A program made the translations under genes and the position numbers. From Taeniopygia guttata (taxonomy: Eukaryota; Chordata; Aves; Passeriformes; Estrildidae): a stretch of 64,000 nt of DNA. This document shows, piece by piece, positions 13,001 through 64,000 of the stretch. The stretch's first letter is position 1. Every line of letters begins with the position of its first letter. Below the pieces are notes generated by a model that saw only the letters and a program-made list of their open reading frames with translations, ran no database searches and had not been told where the DNA came from. The stretch covers positions 20,227,001 to 20,291,000 of the forward strand of contig NC_133032.1 in NCBI RefSeq assembly GCF_048771995.1, read 5' to 3'.

Positions 13001-16000
13001 TGCTAGAGTTTTCCTGAGGTGCAAAAGCAGTCAATCTCCATGTAAAAGCAGCTGTCATAACTGTGTACTGACTGAGGGCACCTGCAACAGATGGAAAAAG
13101 ATATTCTGGCTCCAGAGGTTAAGATCAACCCACAGCCCTTCCTGCAGTGCTCAGTTCATCTGTGGCATAGGGTCCTCGGAACAGGATTCAAGAAGTTGGA
13201 TGAATACTTAGAAGACAAATCCACTGCGAGTTTTTAAAAAGAGAGAACAAACCTCCTGCTCAGAAAATCTCTTGAGCTAAAACAGCTTGAGGTTCTGAAA
13301 TTTGAATGAAATGTCATGTATATTTGCTTCATATCTACCCTTCCCTCAGTGCCTACTCCTAGAAGTTACTTGTTTGGATGTAGTATCTAACCCATGATGG
13401 CTGCTCTCCACTTGTTCCAGTCAGGAATATACATGCACCTGCTCTACTCAAGTTCAAGATCTCTCAAGTTCCAAACTTCATTACCAAGTCCAGTGCCCAC
13501 TGTATTCATCTGTAAGGACCATGTGGCATCCAAAAGACAAACCTGCTCCACAAAGCAAGCATAATCACAGAACCAAAAATAGTGTAACTCTTCTGAGCCT
13601 GACAAAGATCTTTGACAAATACAAGCACAGGCCTGCACATAGAAGTTGTTCCTGTAAGTGAATTCATATTACTTAGCATTAACCATGAGGAAGAAGGTTT
13701 TTTTGATACAAAGACAGCATACGTGTATTCAGAAACAAATGCTAGACTCAAAGCACACTCTTCCCTCAGTCTGCGTTCAATGTTAAAGGGTACAACTTCC
13801 TGGCTGACGAAGCACCCCCAAGAGAGGCTGACAATAGTGATATCATTTACAGCAGCCATTTGAATCACTAGAATCACAGAACTAGAGCTGTGTAATAACA
13901 GGGTAGCTAAAGATTTGTCCCTGAAGTTTTGCAGTTTCATGAAATCACCATACAAGACTCATAGTGAAACACACATGCAAGAAAGCCTAAAACAAGTAGC
14001 ATTTTGATTGAAAAAGAAGACAGTGAACAAAAAGACCCAAAATACCTTCATGCAGTATGAGTAAGAAACATGAAAATACCCTGCACATTAATAAAATTTG
14101 TGAAGTTTAGTTCAAAGGTGGGTGTGGAAGGAGATAAAAGGAAGGCAAATATGACAGAAAAGGTGTCACAGACCCATGCAAAAATAGCAAACATAAAAAC
14201 AGCTGAGTGAATGGAACAAACAGCCTAGCATGGGTATAGCTTCTTGTAGGCAAGTACATTTGCAAACATCTTCAGTTGGTCTACCAACAAAAGATGCAGA
14301 GAGGAAACCTCAAGTGGTTGTTTTATTATCTATCTCTAATAGTTTTACTGAAGAAATCTTATAGTGTGATTGACAGATTTCAAATACTAAAACAGTTACA
14401 CATAAAAAATACTTTGGTTGTGTTTTCTGTCTGGCTAATTTCCCTTTTAGTTTTTCAACTTCTGAGAGAGACCTAAAGTTTATACCATCTTATATTTTTA
14501 AGATGTCTGGAAAATAAGTTTAAATAACCTATAACAAACAAATGTGAGGAATATCACCAAACAATACCACTGAATGTAATATTTCTAACTTGATTTTACT
14601 GCTGCTAAGACTGGCAGTCCAGCAGACCTAAAGTGCTCAGTGGGCTTACTTGGGTTGGACAGAAGAGTCTTGTTTTTTTCCAGTATGATTAAGAGATGTG
14701 AAAGCTTCAGCATGATTCAGATATAGCGGAATTATTCCTTCCTTTGTCTGTCTTTTACATTACAAAAGGAACCCAGGACTGGGAGCAGGAGATGGGCACA
14801 AAGTTGCATCAATTTGTGATAAACAGAAGTCATCCATAGAGCTATCAAGGAGCAAATGGGGTTTCATTTTCTCCAAATGCTCCCAAAAACTTGTCAAGAG
14901 GCTGCAAACAGGATACTTTCAGCATGAAATAATGCTAACAATTGCTCCCCACTTTCAGAGTCCCAAAGGGACATCCACCATTCTCTAGTACTAGAGAAAA
15001 GAAGACAGCAGTAATGATCTGCACATCCTATAGAAAACTGATATAAAGGTTTCGCTAGTCTTAGGGCTCAGTAGAAGTGTCCCTATGGACCCTTGCAGTA
15101 TTTGGATTGCTTTGTACAACCTAGGCAAAACCCAGTCAGCTTTCAAATACTTTCCAGTGTGATTTGGAGTACTTTCATTTTATAGCATATGTCTTTCTTT
15201 GAGGGCTGCTCCTGTGACAATGTTGCCCCATAAAAGCAATGGCCTTCACAGAAGTATTTATTCTGTGAGTACACTGACAAGCTGTCAGCAAACAGCGTCA
15301 TCATGGAAATACTGCATACCAAGCCTCCAGCTGTAACACTGGATGGCTTAAGACTGAGCAAAGCATCTACAGTATTTACCAAGTTTATTAATAAAAATTA
15401 TTTCTAGCAATGACTATTTTAAATGCTACAGATAGCAAAATAAATCTTTCAGTTTCTTATTCACTTCATGATTAATAAACACCCAACAAACAAACAGTCC
15501 TGGTGCCCAGTAGTTCCTGCTACCACTTGGTATTAAATCCAGATTTCTGCACAGGATTGAATTGCTCCCACTTCCAGCTCAAGGCCTACACTGTGCTCTT
15601 TTGTTTAGCCAGGACCTCACACTATTTGGAGGCATGAACTCATGTTGACCCTCCACAGCACAGAAGTAGTTGGTTTCCCTAGGGTCTGGGGTTAGGAACC
15701 AAAAGAGAGACCCATTATATTAAAGATTCTACAACCAGTTCAGTGTGCAAGTGGGCCCCCACAAGTCTCTCACATACTCTAGCACCACCACACTGTTTAC
15801 AGTCCACTGCAGAATCTTTAAAACTACATTTCATGTTTTACAACAGTAGCCATCATTCAGGTCTCTATACACTTTCTGTGCTCAGGAGTTAGGCTAGCCA
15901 AGTCCCTGGGATATTCACAAGGGCACACCTTTGGTTTTACATCCCACTCAAAAGCACTCAGTGTGTTTGCAGTAAACATCTAACTTTTGGGAGGTTGTGG

Positions 16001-19000
16001 TACTAATATTTTGCAACCTCACTTCTAGTTAAAATTAGAACTTTCCTAAGCCAATTTTCCCTTAATTATTTTCCTTCATTTGCCTTCTTCCCCAAACCAA
16101 GAGAAATTAGGCTCCAAGTTGCTATAGCAGACATCCTTGAGATAGCCTTACCCTGCTCAGCTAAGAGGGAATTAAATTCAAACAGATCAAGAGAGACTAC
16201 TGACCCCTACGCATCCTTCAGTCTTGGTTGCTGCTATGTTTTTTTTTCTGACACACTGATTGCTTTCAGGAATCATACTGCAGATCCATACTGCTGAGCG
16301 CTGCAACACAGTGAAATAATTCATTGAATACCCTCTTAAGTAAACCAGAATGAAGTGCAAGTATGGTAACTTCACTGATCCCTGGCACTGAGACTGGACA
16401 GAAAAGGATGGCTTACTTTGAGTAAGAAGGCAGTTTGGTGAAGGAAGGAGGACAATTTTATGATGCAATTTTGTGCAGTAACAACTGGTGCCTTCAAGCA
16501 TCTGCAAAAGAAAGACAGCTGTAGCACAAATCTACATGTTAGCTCTTGCATAGCTAATCTAAATGACAGCAGAGGAGCGGGGCTGTCCTAAGACAACTCT
16601 CATCTTGAATTTTCGCTGTTTGTTTAAGAACCTAGGCAGATCAAAGCATATAAACACCTACTATCTATTTAGTCTGAAAGGGTCTCTAAGAGGTACCCCT
16701 ACAAGAACATTCCTAGCACAGCTGCAAACCTAAGGGACCCCATACTACTACAAAGGGAACAGAAGCGATTAAGTCAGTGCCTGAGCCTTTGACAACGGTG
16801 GAGTCATTATACTGAAGGCCCCCGAGGAAACAAGCCGAAAGGACAGGCAAGGACAAAAATACTCACCAGGGTCCCAGGCTACTCTGGGGTAAATTCCTTT
16901 CTGAATTTAAGTCTGGTGAATGGCTTAACCCCGCATATCTGAAAGCAGGGCAGGCAGGGGGACTTAATGCTATTAGCCAGACCATCACCTCCCAGCTTTA
17001 GCTGTGGCCAGTCTCCAACACTATGAAAGAAAGTAACTAAAATCCCTAGATACCAGTTTAAATGTCAAGGGGCATTTAATCCCTTCACATTTTCAAATTT
17101 TATGAATAACTAACAAGCTCTGAGTTACCTGCGGTATAAAGTGAATATAATAACAGAAGGAAAATGAAACATTAGGTTTGCTGTCTTAACTAAAAGAATA
17201 ATTGCAAACTCATCTGGCAATCATAGCCAGAGAAATTCAAATCACCCTCACCAAAATGTCATCACAGAGACCTTGGAATCTTACAAGGATTAGCTTGCCT
17301 CTTCCAATAGCCACACCACATCCCATTGCAAGTTACTTTGGCTTCAATGTCCAGAAACTAGCATCCAAAAAGTCTTATTTCTTTACATTCACCAAAAGAT
17401 ATTTTGATAATGGAAATTCTACATGCAATCACAAAGCCATTTGTTTACTTACACTGTAAAGATTACTCTGTGCTTCTGTGCAAGAGCCTGTTTGTAAAAA
17501 AAAAAAAAAAAAAAAAAAAAGGTGCAATAATTGAGGGGCAGGTTCCTTTCTAAGCTAATTTCCATGCCCATTTCTATTTCAGGTCTTTATTGTTGGTAAA
17601 CAAAGTATTAGCTTTAAGACATCAAGAAAAAGCTCAGCTAAAAGCTTCACCATACATTCATCTCAGCATGATTTCTGTTGGTCTGGGGCTTGGTTTCAGT
17701 AGAAGCCTTAGGGCCAAGCAACAGGCCTGAGAATATCTAAAAGTCAAATACGGAGTTTTGCCTGTTTCATTTGCATCCACAGAATATAAGCATGATTTTG
17801 TAAAAGCAATATTATAAGGCTTTTCCTGCCACTTCAGAGGTTCCTGGACTCAAAGCTACAATCCAGTGTAGTCTATTCCTTTGTTAAGTCTTTCCTCAAC
17901 ACAAAATTAATGCCATCTCCTTATCCACACCTTCTTTCTACCCATTCTGTTACCCAGACTGTCTGACAAACGTGTTCACTCCACAGTAAAATGACTGAGT
18001 TACTAATTTAGAGCTCCTGATGAGAGACAGTAAAACCCACAAGTAATAAACAAAGTATGAGAAATAACTACTGTTGTAAATAGTTACCACAAGGCAGCAG
18101 CTAAGGGACAATGAAATACAAAAGAACACTGCCTACCTGACTGTTTAAGGCCCATGAAATAATTGATATATAATTATGGAAGAGCAGGCAATGAAAAGTC
18201 TAACAATTATCTCACAGCTGAAGCAATCCATAAACACATTTTAAAGTACCCATCCATAGCTGGCAAAGCTTCTCTTTACATCTTCCTCCATTCTTTGATT
18301 TCCATATCCTTTGCTGAATATTCGTGTAGGTAAGCACACTGAAATATAAATTCACCTAGAATTATACTCCACCTGCAGAGACAAACCTGTAACCCACCTT
18401 TTTCCACTGACCTCTTCCACTATTGCCCATATATCTATGTAAGAAAAAAATAGAAAATACGAAATGTCTGTCTGTACAGGGAGAGACTACACTTGACATA
18501 CACCCAGTGATGCAGACACCCCAAGGCCACCTCAACAACCTTACAGGGGGCTTCCTGGCTTAGGAAAACCTCTAGAAAACCACTCACCCTGAATGACACA
18601 GGAACAGACTGTTATGTTGCAAATCACAAATGCTTTACTTTCCTTCTAGAGCACCTATATAAGGCAAGAACTGCCTACACAAGCAGCACTGATTGCCTAG
18701 GCCCACTAAAATAACTACATTGCTACAACTCCAGCAGAGTGGAAAATGGCTGCTTTGTAGTCTGGGAGCATCCGAATTACGGGGGTGGCAGCACTTAGCC
18801 AGGGAGGAGTCTCCCATTTCTGTCAGAGGATGTTTTTTTATTCCTTCATTGAAGGCTGTTGCAGGACTGGTGTGTGTAGGAGCAGCTGCTCTTACAGGAG
18901 TCAGTAATTCAAAAAAGCAGAGCAATATCTGAGGGAGGATTGGGATTTTTACATGGCTTTGCTAAGGCCTGACTTCTTCAGGCAAGAGCAAGTTGTAAGA

Positions 19001-20439
19001 GAAATTTGAAATAAACTGTTGTTTAGTCTAGAAAAGGCTGCAAACAAATGTGATCTGAGTTTGTAACTCAAAAGACCTGCTAGAAAGAGCTTCCTTTTAT
19101 CAAATTACTGCAGAAGGGCCTAATAGCAGTGGCTTGCATTTGCTAGAAAGGTGATGCAGGCTGGCTGTTAGGGAGGGGCTCCCAGCAGTAACTGAAGCAT
19201 TGAGGTAAGTCTCTCAGGGAGGAGGCAGGCTCTCTTTTGTTCCTAGGCACATTTCACGGAAGGGGGACCAGGGTTGTTTAAGCTCAGCAGATCCTGCCCT
19301 GGGGACAGAGGTAGACTTTAAGCTCCTATTTTTTTTTTCTTGATGGAAAAAATTATGTTACATCCTCAAGGCAGCAGAATATTGCGGCTAGCATCAAGTA
19401 TCAGAGCACATGTATCACACAACTAAAAATAATTTTACAGTCTCATTTTTGTCAGCGTCCCTCCATCCATGCTAGGTACTATGTTTAGATATTGCAGTAA
19501 AATATACTTCTACCACTCCCACAGTGATGATCCACATGAAACAACATTAAGCACAAATTAGCTCTTAAATTTCTCCAGGGAAACTTCACTGATATTCTAA
19601 AAACAAGACAAATATGCAAAGGCCTGTTGCAGGAGCATATCTCAATCTGTCTTTGGGCTCTTGGTGATACTTATCCATCCCTAGAAAAAATTAATGTAGC
19701 AGACACTACAATGATACTGCACAGTCAATTCCTTTGCAAAGGATTTCCAAACCTTGTATTAAATCATTGCAAAGGTATGAAAATCCCCTGCAAGTAATCA
19801 ACTGTGTAATGAATGGCAACGCTTTATTGCATGAAGCTGTATGAACACAAGTGAGATGATCCAGTGGCAGAAGGACCAGGGCTGTGGCCAAAAGTTGCAG
19901 GAGTGTGATTCTGTCAGTGAACTAGAGAGATGCCCCATGTCTCCTCAAACTGCCTCCTCCCTGCTTTGGAGTCTGACACAACTTCCAGCCTCACTTTCCA
20001 GGGAAGCAGGACACAAGGGAAACCCATTTTCCAGGGAGTGCCCTGCGAGCGATGCCAAGAAGATGCTGTTATTGAAGGAGCAGGAGGAAAATCCTTCACA
20101 GGAATGTGGTGCCTCAGCTGTGTCGGCACAGGCCGGTGTGCTCAGGCAGGGCCACTCGCAAGCTGAGGGATCCCTTTTTGCATTTCTCCTTTGGAAATCT
20201 AACTTTTTTGATGAAATCTAACTTTGGTTCGTTAGTCTTATGCAAACTCTGCATACAAGGGTCATCATGGAAATACTTAAGGGGGCTGGTGTATAGGTAT
20301 ATCCATGCTCCGCAGGCTGTTCTGGTAGGCCTCTCTGGAGCATACGTAAAACATGGGTATGTGCTTGGTAACCTCTGTTACTTATGGAGCAAAGCAGTGC
20401 GGACGTTTCCTGAGCTCCTCAGGATGGGGATGCTGATTC
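10001..20439. other. Upstream non-coding region, second half
   Basis: No recognisable coding exon was found. The longest open frame (149 codons, 13506-13955, minus strand) has no recognisable domain and no convincing flanking splice sites. A C-over-G excess on the + strand continues up to the CpG island, consistent with leftward transcription starting there. There is a 25-A tract at 17496-17520. From about 20,040 to 20,170 GC content rises as a shoulder to the island. Confidence 0.6.
17496..17520 (+). repeat. Poly(A) tract, 25 A
   Basis: An uninterrupted run of 25 A is followed by ggtgcaataattg. It could be the tail of an old retrocopy on the + strand, but the preceding 300 bp resemble no gene I know and I see no target-site duplication. 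A simple homopolymer is the safer reading. Confidence 0.8.
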
Positions 20440-20617
20440 TTTACGGGCACGCTCCTGGCGCGGCCGAGAGGCGCAGGCGGGGCAGGGACCGCCGGCCCTG
20501 CGGGTGGGTGAGGCGCCGCAGGCTGCGGATCGCCTCCCGCCACCCCGCTTCTCCTCGCCGGGGCTCCGCCGCTGCCTCCGCCCGGCTACCCCGGGCGGGC
20601 GCTGCCCCTGCCCGCTG

Positions 20618-20630
20618 CCAAGATGGCGCC
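20618..20630 (+). promoter_or_regulatory. YY1-type site (ccaagatggcgcc)
   Basis: The sequence ccaagatggcgcc contains the AAGATGGCG core of the YY1 consensus. In housekeeping promoters YY1 sites in this orientation tend to lie just downstream of the start site of the gene on the same strand. Its position exactly at the G/C-skew switch suggests a + strand start near 20,600. The start-site placement is inference. Confidence 0.6.
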
Positions 20631-20638
20631 CGCGGCTT

Positions 20639-20693
20639 CCCCGCCCCTCGGCGGCGGCCGGGGGCGTGTGCGGGAGCGCGGGCGGGGCGGGCG
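20639..20693. promoter_or_regulatory. Cluster of GC boxes (Sp/KLF sites)
   Basis: A reverse-orientation GC box (ccccgcccctc, 20639-20648) is followed by a strong double forward box (gggcggggcgggcg, about 20680-20693). Such pairs are usual in TATA-less CpG-island promoters and fit core-promoter placement next to the YY1 motif. Confidence 0.6.
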
Positions 20694-21463
20694 ATGTGGC
20701 GAGGCTCGGCCCCGCCTGCCCGGCCGCCACTCGCCGCGGCCCGGGTAGGCTGCGGGAGAGGCCGCGGGAGCGCGGCGGGAGCTGGGGGAGGCCGGGCGCG
20801 GTAGGTGGCGGCGCGGGGCGGCCGGTCCCGGCCGGGAGCGGGCGGCGGCGCAGCGCGGGGCTCCACCCGCGCCCCGCGGCTCTCCCGTCAGCCGCTGGCC
20901 TGCGGGGCCCGCCGGGGTCCGGAGCGGCCGCGGAGCCCGGGGCCGGGGCAGAAGGGCGGTGGCAGCGGCTGTCACTGCCGGGCCGGGAGCGGCGGTACCC
21001 GGAGCTCCGGCGGCCCCGCTCGGCAGCCCTGCGGCTTCCCCCCCTTCAAAAGCGAGAAGGCGCCACGAACACTCATCGGCAGACGTCTCCGTCACCGGGA
21101 ATAGTGTCAGAGAGCAAAGCGCTGCGACCTGCCGCCGCCCGAGTCCCCAGGCTGTCTGTGGGCTTTAAGTGCGGATTTGTTTCCTCCCTCCACCAAAGGC
21201 CTGAAGGGTATGTTTTCACTTTCAGAGATTAAAACCCAAGCGGCGCTGGCGAAGGACGGACATGCTTGACACTTGTTTGCAGTTGCTTGTGTTGCACTTC
21301 GTTGTCTACTCGAGAAGGAGAGACTGAGACCCTGTTACTTGGCTTCTCGGGTCATGATATAACTAATAATAAAGCAAAACTGTGGAAAGGGCACCTGGGA
21401 ACTAGCATGGTAGGATCTTGAAGAGAAAAGTAGCGGTGATCGACGGGAAGAGGAAGGGGAGGA

Positions 21464-64000
<42,537 letters not shown>

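Larger units (their letters stand above)
20440..21150. promoter_or_regulatory. CpG-island promoter of NBEAL1, probably bidirectional
   Basis: About 0.7 kb of very GC-rich, CpG-dense sequence sits 0.3-1.0 kb upstream of the NBEAL1 start codon in an otherwise AT-rich window. No TATA box is evident. GC boxes occur in both orientations. The left part (about 20,460-20,620) is C-rich on the + strand and the right part (20,640-20,960) is G-rich, a skew flip typical of divergent transcription from the middle of an island. The long open frames across the island on both strands arise because stop codons are rare in GC-rich DNA. A 5' UTR donor may lie at 20801 (GCGCG|gtaggt); that is inference. Confidence 0.9.

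Noticed and set aside
13861-13890. cactagaatcacagaac resembling the CR1 3' end repeat
   Set aside because: Only a few bases match and no CR1 body follows, so chance is likely.
13506-13955. 149-codon minus-strand frame in the upstream region, with a good-looking + strand donor (gtaagtg, about 13653) inside it
   Set aside because: The translation has no recognisable domain, no convincing minus-strand splice sites frame it, and open frames of this length occur by chance in 20 kb.
17202-17520. Possible processed pseudogene ending in the 25-A tract
   Set aside because: The 86-codon frame before the tract resembles no gene, and I found no target-site duplication.
20106-20804. Long + strand open frame (232 codons) across the CpG island, with overlapping long frames on both strands
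   Set aside because: Several long frames overlap on both strands in Ala/Arg/Gly/Pro-rich sequence. This is what stop-poor GC-rich DNA gives, and none resembles a protein family.

Overview
The window is nuclear DNA of a vertebrate, almost certainly a bird. It holds one multi-exon protein gene with GT-AG introns and a CpG-island promoter. It also holds a 3' fragment of a CR1 LINE of the avian type and a solo LTR that resembles passerine ERVK-type LTRs. I cannot name the species.

The gene is the 5' third of NBEAL1 (neurobeachin-like 1), on the + strand. I placed 19 coding exons, from the start codon at 21464 to a donor after 63816, where the gene runs off the window. All 18 internal junctions keep the reading frame and every intron is GT-AG. 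Together the exons encode about 950 residues of a protein that is about 2,700 residues long in other vertebrates. This part covers the N-terminal helical-repeat region and the whole concanavalin-A/LamG-like domain (about residues 616-837). The PH, BEACH and WD40 domains lie beyond the window.

Layout. Positions 1 to about 20,400 hold no coding sequence I can recognise. This stretch is richer in C than G on the + strand, the reverse of the NBEAL1 introns, which suggests it is transcribed leftward. A CpG island at about 20,440-21,150 contains GC boxes and a YY1 site, and its G/C skew flips at about 20,630, as in a bidirectional promoter. The first coding exon (21464-21514) is followed by a 14.9 kb intron. 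From 36,382 to 63,816 the other 18 exons lie in introns of 0.1-5.3 kb. Mobile DNA in the introns includes the antisense solo LTR (57335-58061), the CR1 fragment (about 63,010-63,160), a possible second LTR-like block (about 61,930-62,290), a diverged 78-bp repeat pair in intron 9 and several homopolymer tracts.

The most unusual signals are structural. At least seven near-perfect or perfect snap-back inverted repeats with tiny loops are scattered through the window. They look like products of template switching during replication. Others are the probable divergent promoter and a sharp patch of nearly all-G/C third codon positions inside exon 13. I found no CRISPR array, tRNA or rRNA, and no evidence for a novel multi-gene system.
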